Part shown: positions 23,633 to 33,159 of the stretch, one piece after another
Layout: every line of letters starts with the position of its first letter
Numbering within the stretch: position 1 is the first letter of the stretch
Assembly (NCBI GenBank): GCA_044449065.1
Contig: JBIOHP010000001.1
Location: 1 to 64,000 of the forward strand
Length of the DNA stretch: 64,000 nt
Direction of reading: 5' to 3'
Source: JBIOHP01 sp044449065
Lineage (GTDB): Bacteria > Bacteroidota > Ignavibacteria > UBA10030 > SZUA-254
Made by a program: the position numbers and the translations under genes
Notes under the pieces: generated by a model
Database searches by the model: none
The model's input: the letters and a program-made list of their open reading frames with translations, nothing else
Told to the model about the DNA's origin: nothing

Positions 23633-24189
23633 TGAGAATTATTGCCGGTGAATATCGCGGACGTCGGCTCCAAATGACGCAGGATGCAAGTATTCGTCCG
23701 GCGACTGCTAGAGTGAAAGGTTCAATTTTTAATATGCTTCAAAATCGCTTATCGCTCTTTAATGCAAATGTTCTGGATTTGTTTGCTGGAAGCGGCAGTC
23801 TCTCATTTGAAGCCCTCAGCAGAGGAGCGAAAAGTGTTGTGCTGGTAGATACAGGACGATCGGCAATAGATGTAATGAATAATAATGTTCAAATGTTACA
23901 CTGTGAAGACAAATGTACGATCCTTCAGGCCGATGCAATGGAATATATCGCGCATTGCCGTGAAAAGTTCGATCTTATTTTTGCCGATCCCCCTTACCGG
24001 TATGAGGATACGTCAAACATCCCGGAACAAGTTTTCGATAAAAACTTGCTGAGGAAGGATGGTTTTCTTATTATTGAACATTCAAAAGATACAGTGTTCG
24101 AAGAATCTAAAGCATTTATAAGATCCGTTCAAAAAGAATACGGAGGAACGCTGATAAGTTTCTTCAATCAACCCAATTTGAATACATAA
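23629..24189 (+). CDS. rsmD: 16S rRNA (guanine966-N2)-methyltransferase RsmD
   Basis: The 186-residue enzyme begins MRIIAGEYRGRRL, the standard RsmD opening, then RPATARVKGSIFNML, SAM motif I VLDLFAGSGSLSFEALSRGA and the catalytic tetrad in LIFADPPY. It methylates G966 of 16S rRNA in the 30S subunit. Two ATGs stand in tandem at the start; either may be used. It is followed after three bases by coaD, a very common pairing. Confidence 0.95.
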   Translation: MMRIIAGEYRGRRLQMTQDASIRPATARVKGSIFNMLQNRLSLFNANVLDLFAGSGSLSFEALSRGAKSVVLVDTGRSAIDVMNNNVQMLHCEDKCTILQADAMEYIAHCREKFDLIFADPPYRYEDTSNIPEQVFDKNLLRKDGFLIIEHSKDTVFEESKAFIRSVQKEYGGTLISFFNQPNLNT

Positions 24190-24192
24190 ACT

Positions 24193-24696
24193 ATGCGCAT
24201 AGCCATTTATCCCGGAACATTCGATCCCATTACATACGGCCACATTGATGTTGTAAAACGGGCGTCGGAAATATTTGATAACGTAATCGTTGCGGTTGCC
24301 ACAAATTCCTCCAAGCAACCCCTCTTCACAACTGAAGAACGGATAAAACTTATTACGAATGTGGTCAAAAAATTCCCCAATGTTTCGGTTGATAGTTTTC
24401 AGGGGCTATTGGTGGACTATGGGAAAAAGAAAAAAGCAATCGCGATTGTACGGGGTTTACGAGCGGTATCCGATTTTGAATATGAATTTCAAATGGCATT
24501 GACCAACAGAAAACTCGATGGAGATATCACCACCGTGTTTCTCATGCCGCATGAGAGATATACGTATCTCAATTCAACCATAGTTCGGGAAATCGCATTA
24601 TTCGGAGGAGACATATCCGGATTTGTTCCCCGAGTCATTCAAAAAGCGCTTCAAAAAAAGGCGCGCGAGGTATCGAAATCACGTCCACCACAATAA
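24193..24696 (+). CDS. coaD: Phosphopantetheine adenylyltransferase
   Basis: The 167-residue nucleotidyltransferase has the opening IAIYPGTFDPITYGHIDVVKRA, with TxGH as the HxGH motif, RGLRAVSDFEYEFQMALTNRKL and the YLNSTIVREIALFGGD pattern matching ISSTxxRE. It makes dephospho-CoA from 4'-phosphopantetheine and ATP in CoA biosynthesis. The C-terminal tail after VPRVIQKALQKK is short and basic. Confidence 0.96.
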   Translation: MRIAIYPGTFDPITYGHIDVVKRASEIFDNVIVAVATNSSKQPLFTTEERIKLITNVVKKFPNVSVDSFQGLLVDYGKKKKAIAIVRGLRAVSDFEYEFQMALTNRKLDGDITTVFLMPHERYTYLNSTIVREIALFGGDISGFVPRVIQKALQKKAREVSKSRPPQ

Positions 24697-24732
24697 TTAT
24701 CCATATTTTAGGCGATATCAAAGGAATCAAGC

Positions 24733-25059
24733 ATGCCAACGTATACGTACCACTGTAAAAATTGTGAATATGAATTCGATCACCTCCAAAAGATTTCCGA
24801 TGACCTTTTAAAGAAATGCCCTTCGTGTGGGAAGGAGACATTAATTCGTCTTATAGGTGGGGGAGCGGGATTGGTATTTAAAGGGAGCGGTTTTTACAAC
24901 ACGGATTATAAAAAATCCTCTTCAAGTGAGAGTTCTTCATCCACTTCCAAACCGGTGAAAAAAGAATCTAAGGACACACCTCAACCTGAAGCCAAGCCAG
25001 AGCCAAAAACTCCATCCAAAAAAGATTCCACCTCTGGAAAATCATCCGATTCCAAATAA
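24733..25059 (+). CDS. FmdB-family zinc-ribbon protein
   Basis: The 108-residue protein has the FmdB/CxxC putative regulatory domain in residues 1-60: YTYHCKNCEYEFDHLQKISDDLLKKCPSCGKETLIRLIGGGAGLVFKGSGFY. It is followed by a low-complexity Ser/Lys/Pro tail. The two CxxC pairs should bind zinc. FmdB proteins are widespread and poorly characterised; the GFY-TDY boundary is typical. It follows coaD by 36 bp and converges with the acs gene. Confidence 0.9.
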   Translation: MPTYTYHCKNCEYEFDHLQKISDDLLKKCPSCGKETLIRLIGGGAGLVFKGSGFYNTDYKKSSSSESSSSTSKPVKKESKDTPQPEAKPEPKTPSKKDSTSGKSSDSK

Positions 25060-25102
25060 CAAACCTATTGATTGGAAACGATAGGTGGGAATTACAGTAC
25101 TC

Positions 25103-26998
25103 CTATTCCTCCAGCGTTGAAATATCCCCTTCGGATAACCCGAGCGCCCTCGCTTTTAATACCCGGCGCATGATTTTACCGGATCGGGTCTTCGGCAGTT
25201 TGTCAAGGATGGTAATTTTTTCGGGTTTCGCAATCGGTCCCAAATGTTTCGATACATGATCGATCAATTCATCTATCAAAACCGCTGAGCTGTTAAATCC
25301 TGATCGCAGCAAACAATAGGCATGAATCGCCTGACCTTTTATTTCATGTGGAACACCGATGACGGCAGCTTCCGCAACAGCCGGATGACTGACAAGCGCG
25401 CTTTCAACCTCGGCGGTTCCCAAACGATAGCCCGAAATTTTAATAACGTCATCAACCCTGCCGATGATCCAGAAATATCCATCCTTATCGCGTTTTGCAG
25501 AATCACCGGTCATATATTTACCAGGATATTTAGTCCAGTATTGCTGAACATACCTATCAGGGTCGTTATAAACAGTGCGGAGCATCGCGGGCCAGGGTTT
25601 TTTGAGAACGAGATACCCCTCCTCGCCATCGGGCACAACATTTCCCTGCTCGTCAAGTATTTCCGCTTCCTGTCCAAAGAAACATTTTGTGCCCGATCCC
25701 GGTTTCAGTGGCAGCGTAGGCGTGGGAGTGATCATAAACATGCCCGTCTCGGTTTGCCACCATGTGTCCATGATGGGACATTTATCTTTCCCGATCACCC
25801 GGTGATACCATTTCCATGCTTCGGGATTAATTGGCTCGCCCACGGTTCCGAGTAATCGCAGGGTAGACAAATCATGCCGTTTGGGCCAAGATTCTCCGAA
25901 ACGCATCAAACCCCGGATAGCCGTCGGGGCGGTATAAAAGACGGTGATGCCATACTTTGCTATCAATGCCCACCAGCGGTCGGGATAGGGAAAGGTCGGA
26001 GCGCCTTCGTACATGAATGACGTTACGCCCAACATCAAAGGCGCATACACGATATAGGAATGCCCCGTTACCCACCCTGGATCAGCAGCGCACCACCAAC
26101 GGTCCATATCGTTTAAATCGAACACATATTTTAGCGTGGAATATGTACCAACCATATAACCGCCGTGGGTATGAACGATCGCTTTGGGCTTGCCGGTTGT
26201 ACCGGATGTATAGAGAATATAAAGGGGATCTTCCGCATCCATCACTTCAGTCTCACATTTACCATTTGCGATGGGCAGTTTCATAAGTTCATGATAAAAG
26301 TAGTCCCTGCCGGGTTCCATCCGTACACCGTGAGCTGTCCGTTGCACGACGATGACAGTTTCAACCGACGGGCACCGTTTAAGCGATTCATCGACGGTTT
26401 TTTTTAATTCAACCACCTTGCCATTCATCCAACCGCCGTCTGCCGTAATAACGATTCGAGATTGTGAATCATCAATTCTCCCTTGCAAGGCGTCAACGCT
26501 GAACCCCCCATACACAACCGAATGAATTGCGCCTATTTTTGCGCATGCAAGCATTGCGATTACTATTTCCGGAATCCGGGGCATGTAGATTGTTACACGA
26601 TCCCCCTTGTGGACTCCCATGGATTTAAGAACGTTTGAGAACTGCGACACCTCCCGGTTTATTGCAAAATATGAATAAGTACGCACTTCATTTTGTTCGC
26701 CGATCCAGATCAACGCAAGTTTATTTTTCCGTTCAGTCTTTTGATGGCGGTCGAGCGCATTTGCCACAATATTAACCTTCGCTCCCGTAAACCATTTATA
26801 GAACGGTTTGTTGCTATCATCCAGCACGCGATCCCACTTCTTATACCAATCGAGCTCTCCGGCTTCTTTAGCCCAGAACCCTTCCAGATCGGACGCAGCC
26901 ATTTTAGCAAGTTCATCACGATTCTTTAACCGGGATTGGGCAATTACCTCTGGCGAAGGGGAATACAGTTCGTTATTTGTAGATATTTGTTTACTCAT
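25103..26998 (-). CDS. acs: Acetyl-CoA synthetase
   Basis: The 631-residue AMP-forming ligase contains the adenylation motif YTSGTTGKPKAIVHTHGGY, the substrate-pocket region DTWWQTETGMFM, the hinge TGDSAKRDKDGYFWIIGRVDDVIKISGYRLGTAEVESALVSHP, and the C-terminal lysine in PKTRSGKIMRR (about Lys608) that is usually controlled by acetylation. It activates acetate to acetyl-CoA. The ribosome-binding site GGAG lies about seven bases before the ATG. It is monocistronic and converges with the FmdB gene. Confidence 0.93.
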   Translation of the reverse strand: MSKQISTNNELYSPSPEVIAQSRLKNRDELAKMAASDLEGFWAKEAGELDWYKKWDRVLDDSNKPFYKWFTGAKVNIVANALDRHQKTERKNKLALIWIGEQNEVRTYSYFAINREVSQFSNVLKSMGVHKGDRVTIYMPRIPEIVIAMLACAKIGAIHSVVYGGFSVDALQGRIDDSQSRIVITADGGWMNGKVVELKKTVDESLKRCPSVETVIVVQRTAHGVRMEPGRDYFYHELMKLPIANGKCETEVMDAEDPLYILYTSGTTGKPKAIVHTHGGYMVGTYSTLKYVFDLNDMDRWWCAADPGWVTGHSYIVYAPLMLGVTSFMYEGAPTFPYPDRWWALIAKYGITVFYTAPTAIRGLMRFGESWPKRHDLSTLRLLGTVGEPINPEAWKWYHRVIGKDKCPIMDTWWQTETGMFMITPTPTLPLKPGSGTKCFFGQEAEILDEQGNVVPDGEEGYLVLKKPWPAMLRTVYNDPDRYVQQYWTKYPGKYMTGDSAKRDKDGYFWIIGRVDDVIKISGYRLGTAEVESALVSHPAVAEAAVIGVPHEIKGQAIHAYCLLRSGFNSSAVLIDELIDHVSKHLGPIAKPEKITILDKLPKTRSGKIMRRVLKARALGLSEGDISTLEE

Positions 26999-27411
26999 AG
27001 ATGTTCTCCGGATGTAATATGGTGCCCATTATTTGTATTAAAAAATATTGAACGTTTTCTCTCAAATCAGGAGGAATCCTTTAATTATACCTCTTTATCT
27101 TGATTGATTCAACGTCAACTGCGATATCGTCGTTCCTCAAGACGCGAAGCAATACCAATAATTTAGTACTTTTTCAAGGATTAAGTATATGAAAAAATTG
27201 AATAAGAGCAAAAGGATAAAATAATCAATCCATAAACTGTGATGAATTAGGATTGAGCTATGGTAAGTTATTATGTCGGTTGATGTGTTGAATTAAGAGA
27301 ATCCTGAGATTATCCTTGAATATTCGTCATCTTCCCTCTTCGCCGTTTGGCAGAAAAGAGCGCGCTTATACCTCTGAATTCGTGCGGGTTTGGGAGATTA
27401 TTTTTACCCTG
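26999..27411. other. Intergenic gap upstream of acs
   Basis: No gene is supported. The stretch separates the leftward acs and the leftward Cas2/SinR-like gene, so it holds the acs leader and the 3' end of the latter. No clear promoter or hairpin stands out. Confidence 0.45.
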
Positions 27412-27684
27412 TTAATATTGTGGAAGATGCTTTCCCAGCCAGGATTTTACATCTTCCATACATTGGGTACTGAATGGTTTTGTTACAGTCATGATATACA
27501 CATGTGCTCCATTGGAGACATAATGCATAATTTTATTATATATTGTCCTCGTTGCTTCGTGTGTTTCAATTGCAAAAGAACCTTCCGCAAGTCGAACATA
27601 TTTATAGTGTTTTAACAGATTAACAACTCCACCGTAATCGACCCCTGGCAATTTTGAATCGAACGTAACCAAATAGACCGCCAT
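27412..27684 (-). CDS. Small SinR/Cas2-like protein
   Basis: The 90-residue protein begins MAVYLVTFDSKLPGVDYGGVVNLLKHYKYVRLAEGSFAIETHEATRTIYNKI and ends VTKPFSTQCMEDVKSWLGKHLP. It matches the small 'SinR family' proteins, whose ferredoxin-like fold resembles Cas2. The start is fixed by AAGGAG about seven bases before ATG 27684; an upstream in-frame extension to 27840 has no such site and is unlike family members. There is no CRISPR array or cas gene in the window. Function is unknown. Confidence 0.65.
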   Translation of the reverse strand: MAVYLVTFDSKLPGVDYGGVVNLLKHYKYVRLAEGSFAIETHEATRTIYNKIMHYVSNGAHVYIMTVTKPFSTQCMEDVKSWLGKHLPQY

Positions 27685-27840
27685 ATCGAACTCCTTCTCC
27701 GCCCTAAGGTGTATCTCCCACCCATGGCATATCATAATTGAGAAAATGGTTATGAGTAATTTTATTATTCCCAACCAACTACTCTCGTAATGTATAGTAC
27801 ACAAAAGAAGAAAAGTGTGATCCACGTCAACGTTTTTCAT

Positions 27841-28323
27841 TTTTCATGAATAACCAAACATCGCTCATTCTGAACTGTAGTTTGCTTCGACATGCGGAAA
27901 AATTCCTAATTGATTTTTTGGACTCGAATAAATTAATTTGAAAACGAAATTCAATCAATCTATGGTTTACTCATCGTGTCGAGCGTGAGAATTTCAGAGA
28001 TATTCTGTGTTCCACTAAAATCCCATGTGGTGTATGTGCATTTTTGATGACCACACTCCCCAAATGCACTATGCTTAATTTGATCTGTAACGCGTTGAAG
28101 TTCACCGGATTATTTGGTATTTTTCGTTACGATGCATATGAATGAAATACAGAGTGATCGTTTTAATACAGTACTGACAATTGATCACGATAATGCAAGG
28201 GTATGGGAATTGCCGGCAACTATTCCCGGGACACGGAAACATGCCCGATGAAACTTGTCGATGAACTCGGCTGTGCGACCTGCGGCCGGTCATAGAATAC
28301 CAATTATTATAAAATAGCTAATC
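27841..28323. other. Intergenic gap with a hairpin and a decayed-looking reading frame
   Basis: No well-supported gene. GTGCATTT (28036-28043) and its complement (28062-28069) form an 8-bp stem. At 28135-28254 a short frame (about 39 residues, MHMNEIQSDRFNTVL...) stops just before another frame, MKLVDELGCATCGRS, that ends at 28293. Neither has a ribosome-binding site, so the pair may be a gene remnant. Confidence 0.4.
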
Positions 28324-30312
28324 ATGAAACTATCCCGCCTTGCGCGGCACTTACTTTTGGTAACGCTTTCAATCGTATTTATTGAAGGGAAACCGTACGT
28401 CTCCGCACAAGAAGAGTTTATGCCGGTCGCATCGGTCAATCCCCGATTCGAAGAAGCATTGCGTTATTATCATAGCGGTAATTATGCGCAAGCGAGCGCG
28501 ATATTCAATTCTTTGCTCGATATGCGGCCTCTTCATCAATATACTACCGCTTCCTATGTAATGGCGGCAAAATCGTTTTTTAATATGCGTAACTATGATC
28601 GTTCAAGTTCCCTTCTGAAAAATTTCCTCGCTGCTTACCCAAAATCTAAGTATGCGGATAATGCTTTCTACACTCTTGGTTTGTGTTATATCATGGAACA
28701 TCAGGATGGGGAGGCGGCTCTGGCATTATTGCGTGCGAAAGAAAATTCGCCCGATAGCGTCACGGTTGATCGGTCACAAACCCTTTTGGAATATCTTGCG
28801 CAGGGAGATCGTGTTTTAGTGGATTTACAGAATTTTCCCCAGAACGGTGAAACCTTACGTACCAGGGATTATATGACCTATCTGAAGGCGCGGCATTCGT
28901 ATGCCGAAGGTGATTTTGGAAACGCACGTAAACTGGTTGATGCGCTTCTTGCCTCTAATCCCGGCTCGGATATTGGAAATGATGCGCTTGCGCTTAAAAT
29001 AAAAATTGGAGACGGGGTACGATTAAAAATTGGTGCGCTGCTTCCCTTATTTCATACCGGCGCGTCACCCGCAAAATCGCTTGCAATGGAAATGCTGGAG
29101 GGAATGAAGTACGCTCTTGAGGTGAAGAATCAATCGTTACCGGAAGGATTAAAAATACTTCTCGATGCAAAAGATGTAGCGTCGGATACCGGACTTGCCA
29201 AACAAATGCTGAAAGAGTTAGCAGAAGACAACGAAGTAGTCGGGATATTGGGTCCGATGTTCAGCAACATCGCCTTCGAATTAGCAGGCGTCGCCGATGA
29301 AGAGAAAATTCCGTTAATATCACCCACCGCCAATGCTCACGGGATTGCGGGAAAAAGTCCATTTATGTTCCAATTAAATCCTGATCTTGAACTTCACGGA
29401 AAAGCATTAGCCCGGTACGCAGTCTCAACCCTGGGCTTGAAAACGCTCGCAATTATCGCTCCATCAGATCCGGGCGTGAAACCGCTCGTAGATGAATTTT
29501 ATAATGAAGCTATTCGTGATGGCGCACGGATCATCACTGTGGAAATTTATTCTAATGCATCAGATGATCTGGAAGACCATTTTCAAAAGCTGCGCAAAGC
29601 CGGTTTAGGCGGTGAACCTCGCATCGCGTTCAGTCCTAAAATGCCAAACGAACAAGCAGACAGCTTGCTGACATGCGGTATTCCCCAATCGGGAATCGAT
29701 TCTTTGAAGAAACTGAAAACAAGTATCAGTGTTTTCAGTCTCCTTGGCGTGTATGGTTTACAAATTGCCGAATCAAAGCATATTCCGATTAGTTATCCCG
29801 CAGTGAATGCGCGTGATTTAAATATTGTGCTGGATGGTATCGACGGTCTTTTTGCACCAGTGGCAGATCCTGAAAACATTAATATTCTGCTTTCGCAAAT
29901 CGCTTATTACAATATCAAGACGCAGATTCTCGGCAGCGCCGAGTGGTACGATATTAATATGCTGGAATCGAATAAACAAACCGCGAAAGGAGTGATCTTT
30001 TGCTCTGATACCTATGTGGCGAAAGACAATCCGGATGTTCGTAAATTCGGCAAAGAATATTTTGATAAAACCGGAAAATCACCCTCCCGGTATGCCATGT
30101 TTGGTTATGATGCAATGGAACTTCTCATGACCCTCATTGCTAAGGGAAATAATACGAGAGAAAAACTTGATTCCGCGTTAATGCAGGTAGAAGGTTTTCA
30201 GGGTCTTCACTCCAATATCCGGATTGATAGTTCAAGGGTGAATTCAGTTCTCAATATATTGCAGTATAAGAACGGTGTTGTAAAAAAAATAGGCGAAGTA
30301 TCAGAGCGCTAA
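28324..30312 (+). CDS. Exported TPR plus periplasmic-binding-protein fusion (LpoA-like)
   Basis: The 662-residue protein has a signal peptide (about 1-29), then tetratricopeptide-like helices (about 35-225, for example FEEALRYYHSGNYAQASAIFNSLL and YPKSKYADNAFYTLGLCYIM) and a type I periplasmic-binding domain (about 235-660) starting IGALLPLFHTGASPAKSLAMEMLEGMKYAL with VVGILGPMFSNIAFELAGVADEEKIPLISPTAN. This architecture matches LpoA, the outer-membrane activator of PBP1A, and related ABC-binding proteins. No lipobox Cys was seen, so it may be free in the periplasm. No transporter genes are nearby. It is followed by radC 13 bp downstream. Confidence 0.7.
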   Translation: MKLSRLARHLLLVTLSIVFIEGKPYVSAQEEFMPVASVNPRFEEALRYYHSGNYAQASAIFNSLLDMRPLHQYTTASYVMAAKSFFNMRNYDRSSSLLKNFLAAYPKSKYADNAFYTLGLCYIMEHQDGEAALALLRAKENSPDSVTVDRSQTLLEYLAQGDRVLVDLQNFPQNGETLRTRDYMTYLKARHSYAEGDFGNARKLVDALLASNPGSDIGNDALALKIKIGDGVRLKIGALLPLFHTGASPAKSLAMEMLEGMKYALEVKNQSLPEGLKILLDAKDVASDTGLAKQMLKELAEDNEVVGILGPMFSNIAFELAGVADEEKIPLISPTANAHGIAGKSPFMFQLNPDLELHGKALARYAVSTLGLKTLAIIAPSDPGVKPLVDEFYNEAIRDGARIITVEIYSNASDDLEDHFQKLRKAGLGGEPRIAFSPKMPNEQADSLLTCGIPQSGIDSLKKLKTSISVFSLLGVYGLQIAESKHIPISYPAVNARDLNIVLDGIDGLFAPVADPENINILLSQIAYYNIKTQILGSAEWYDINMLESNKQTAKGVIFCSDTYVAKDNPDVRKFGKEYFDKTGKSPSRYAMFGYDAMELLMTLIAKGNNTREKLDSALMQVEGFQGLHSNIRIDSSRVNSVLNILQYKNGVVKKIGEVSER

Positions 30313-30325
30313 CGAAAGGATTTCC

Positions 30326-31045
30326 ATGGCTACCCTAAGAGACAAACCCCTAGCAGCCGTAACCTATCATTCAAAAATCACCGATTGGCCTAAAAACGAA
30401 CGACCGCGTGAAAAACTTTTACGCCATGGCGCGGAAAATCTTTCCGAAGCAGAGTTGCTCGCGATTCTTATTCGCACCGGCTCCGGATCTATGACTGCGG
30501 TGGATATTGCAAAAAAACTCCTCACCGATTTTGATTCGCTTCCCAATCTCGCCGCCCGAACTCCCCAGGAATTTATGGATGTGCATGGCATAAAATCTGC
30601 GAAAGCGATTACGCTTGTAGCTGCGTTCGAACTCGGGCGAAGGGCGGCTTCCAATTATAATGAAGAAAAGATGCAGGTGGTATCGCCCATGGACATTGTG
30701 AATCGATATCAATCTTTAATGAGAAATTTGAACGAGGAAAGGTTCAAGGTAATTCTTCTCAATAGTGCGAACCATATCATTGGTGAAAAGGAAATATCGC
30801 GGGGCTTGTTAAATTCTTCCTTGGCGCATCCCCGTGAAGTATTCCGTCATGCCATCACGGCTCCTGCGGCAAGCGTTATTCTTCTGCACAATCATCCGAG
30901 CGGAAATCCTGAACCCAGTTCGGAAGATATTCAAATCACCAAACAAATTGTTGAAGCAAGCAAGGTCGTTGGCATACCGGTGCACGATCATATCATTATT
31001 GCCGGGAACAGCTTCACCAGCTTTGCCGAGAGGGGATTGCTCTGA
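30326..31045 (+). CDS. radC: RadC family JAMM-domain protein
   Basis: The 239-residue protein has an N-terminal helix-hairpin-helix-like UPF0758 domain (PREKLLRHGAENLSEAELLAILIRTG) and a C-terminal JAB/MPN domain with the metal motif HNHPSG (residues 188-193) and Asp201. RadC proteins are widely distributed and their once proposed repair role is doubtful. The product is full length and intact. It follows the LpoA-like gene closely. Confidence 0.92.
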   Translation: MATLRDKPLAAVTYHSKITDWPKNERPREKLLRHGAENLSEAELLAILIRTGSGSMTAVDIAKKLLTDFDSLPNLAARTPQEFMDVHGIKSAKAITLVAAFELGRRAASNYNEEKMQVVSPMDIVNRYQSLMRNLNEERFKVILLNSANHIIGEKEISRGLLNSSLAHPREVFRHAITAPAASVILLHNHPSGNPEPSSEDIQITKQIVEASKVVGIPVHDHIIIAGNSFTSFAERGLL

Positions 31046-31326
31046 TCATGAATACTTGATGACGAATATAGTATAATCAATCCTTATTGCAATCTTCCTT
31101 CCAATTTGATATGATATATCTTTGCGTGGTATATATTGAACTTTTTCTTACTAAAATGAGTTTTACAAATATCTAATTTATAACTCTCAGGCAATTTAAC
31201 AATTCATGGTTATGAAAAGATCTGAGTTCCAAATCAATATGCAACAATCTTTGGCCGTTGATACATTACCACATTGTTTTATCAGGGCAAATTCCATTAA
31301 TTTTAAACATTGATCAGGAATTATCT

Positions 31327-32577
31327 ATGAAACATTTCATACTCATTGTTTTATTTCTTCTCGCGCCATCCCTGTCTCAAATACAAGCGCTTCCTCGATA
31401 CGCATTACTAACCGGATATAGATGCGTTTCCTGTCATATAAATCCGACCGGGGGACAAATGCGTAATGAATATGGATTAACATACAGCATGAATGCGATA
31501 CCCCTCCGGTCTACTGATGTTGCTCCGCAAAAGACACAAACCGATTCCTCAGGCGATTCATCCGCGGCGCCGGGCGATGCAGAATTCGTTTTTAATCCCA
31601 AACTTAATGATAATATCTCCATTGGCGGCGATTACCGCGGACAATTTATCGATGATCTGGGATCGAGGACTACAGCGTTTCAGGAAATGACTGCCACAAT
31701 ATATACTTCGATACAGATCGGCAAAAAAATTAGTCTCTATTACAAGCAAGATTTTCTCAATCCTTCGTACGGAAATCCTAAAAATTCGGATTTTGGCGGT
31801 CCGGAAATCTTCGGTCTCATCAAAACGATTCCATCAACATACATTAAAGGCGGTGCTTTTTTACCGGAATATGGATGGCGGGTGGACGACCATACAATTT
31901 ACACCCGCGGAGGAGATATCGGTTTCATCGGAAGTTTGGGTCAGAATATGGGTTTACTCTTTACCCCAAACTATAAAGATGTTGGAGTTGAAGCTGCCTG
32001 GTGGAATGGCGGCTTGACTATTACCGCCAGTTTATTCAATGGAAACGGAGTCAGCAACCAAATATCGTTTTCATATCTAAAAGCGTACGCGGTCAAGCTA
32101 GAGTACATGGGAGCTCTTTCAAATGTAAACTACAGGATCGGCGCGTCGGGGTACCGGAATAAAGATTATAAGATGGGTGGATTTCATGCAGGTATCGGTA
32201 CAGGACCTCTTGTAGTGTTTGGCGAGATGGATTGGACTATCAATCGCTGGAATATATACGATCCGCATAGTCCTGATGTGATTATGGGTATTAACAGCAT
32301 GGCAGCATTTGCCGAGCTCAATTACCGGGTTGTGCAGGGTTTATGGGGAATAGTACGATATGAGGCGTTCGATCCATTACTCGGCGTTCCGGATGATCCG
32401 AATTTCGTTCGAACTCCAGGGGGTCCAAACGGCAATAATGCGATTCAGCGGTTGGTATACGGTGTAGAATTTTTTCCATATAGCTTTGTTGAGATAAGGC
32501 CGCAATACCGAATGAATATGGAAACTCCCAGTGTAAGCAACGATCAGGCGCTCGTGCAAATGCATTTTTGGTTTTAA
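31327..32577 (+). CDS. Outer-membrane beta-barrel with an N-terminal CxxCH haem site
   Basis: From ATG 31327 the product has 416 residues: a signal peptide (MKHFILIVLFLLAPSLSQIQA) and, right after cleavage, YRCVSCHINPTGGQMRNEYG, a c-type haem site followed by a 'P-x-GG-x-x-R-x-x-x-G' pattern seen in exported porin-cytochromes. The rest (about 95-416) is a series of alternating strands ending in VQMHFWF, with a terminal Phe like beta-barrel proteins. It probably forms an outer-membrane barrel with one haem at the periplasmic side. The next gene is another small cytochrome, suggesting an electron-transfer pair. An upstream in-frame start at 31258 would put non-signal residues first and is rejected. 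Confidence 0.65.
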   Translation: MKHFILIVLFLLAPSLSQIQALPRYALLTGYRCVSCHINPTGGQMRNEYGLTYSMNAIPLRSTDVAPQKTQTDSSGDSSAAPGDAEFVFNPKLNDNISIGGDYRGQFIDDLGSRTTAFQEMTATIYTSIQIGKKISLYYKQDFLNPSYGNPKNSDFGGPEIFGLIKTIPSTYIKGGAFLPEYGWRVDDHTIYTRGGDIGFIGSLGQNMGLLFTPNYKDVGVEAAWWNGGLTITASLFNGNGVSNQISFSYLKAYAVKLEYMGALSNVNYRIGASGYRNKDYKMGGFHAGIGTGPLVVFGEMDWTINRWNIYDPHSPDVIMGINSMAAFAELNYRVVQGLWGIVRYEAFDPLLGVPDDPNFVRTPGGPNGNNAIQRLVYGVEFFPYSFVEIRPQYRMNMETPSVSNDQALVQMHFWF

Positions 32578-32617
32578 CAAACTACGGATTATTTACGGAA
32601 GCATTGAGAAATATATA

Positions 32618-33076
32618 ATGAGTAAAATATTTTATACCAAAAGTCGAACGTGGGTCGTTATTGCGGTAATAATTTTTACAGGGGTGATAGTATTTGCTAA
32701 ACAAGAAACGAAATCGGTCGGGAAAAAAGCAGGTCGGAAAGTTATAAATTCGGCGGTAAAAAAGAAACCATCAGCCGCTCCATCCTATAAGAAGGATGTG
32801 TTCCCAATTTTCCAGCGGTACTGCCTTCCCTGCCACACCGAAGATAATATGAATCCGAGTGAATTATATTTAGACTCGTACGACGGATTGATAAAGGGTG
32901 GAAAACATGGGGTTCCCGTGATTGCCGGGAAAGCCGATTCCAGTAATCTGATCCGGAAGATAAATTTTAAACCTCCATTTGGCGATCCGATGCCTCTGAA
33001 AAGAAAAATACCGTTCCCCGAAGACACATTAAAAATATTAAGGGATTGGATTAACCAGGGTGCAATGAATAATTAA
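32618..33076 (+). CDS. Membrane-anchored mono-haem c-type cytochrome
   Basis: The 152-residue product has an N-terminal anchor (TWVVIAVIIFTGVIVFA, about 11-27) and a short Lys/Ala-rich linker. A Planctomycete-type cytochrome domain follows: YKKDVFPIFQRYCLPCHTEDNMNPSELYLDSYDGLIKGG, with the haem motif CLPCH, and the late VIAGKADSSNLIRKI. The Met ligand may be in FGDPMPLKRK. It follows the CxxCH barrel by 40 bp on the same strand and is probably cotranscribed with it. Confidence 0.8.
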   Translation: MSKIFYTKSRTWVVIAVIIFTGVIVFAKQETKSVGKKAGRKVINSAVKKKPSAAPSYKKDVFPIFQRYCLPCHTEDNMNPSELYLDSYDGLIKGGKHGVPVIAGKADSSNLIRKINFKPPFGDPMPLKRKIPFPEDTLKILRDWINQGAMNN

Positions 33077-33159
33077 CTGAAGGTGTCGAAAGAAAAACAG
33101 CGGTTGGTAATATCGTTTCATCAGGTGAGATTTAGACCCGATGGTGCAGCTTATTGAGT

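Noticed and set aside
27412..27684. CRISPR-Cas locus
   Set aside because: No repeat-spacer array or other cas gene is present; a lone Cas2-like fold does not make a CRISPR system.
27685..27840. Longer start of the Cas2/SinR-like gene at 27840
   Set aside because: The extension lacks family similarity, and the strong AAGGAG site lies in front of ATG 27684.
31258..31326. Upstream start of the CxxCH barrel
   Set aside because: ATG 31327 begins a clean signal peptide; the extra 23 residues would mask it.
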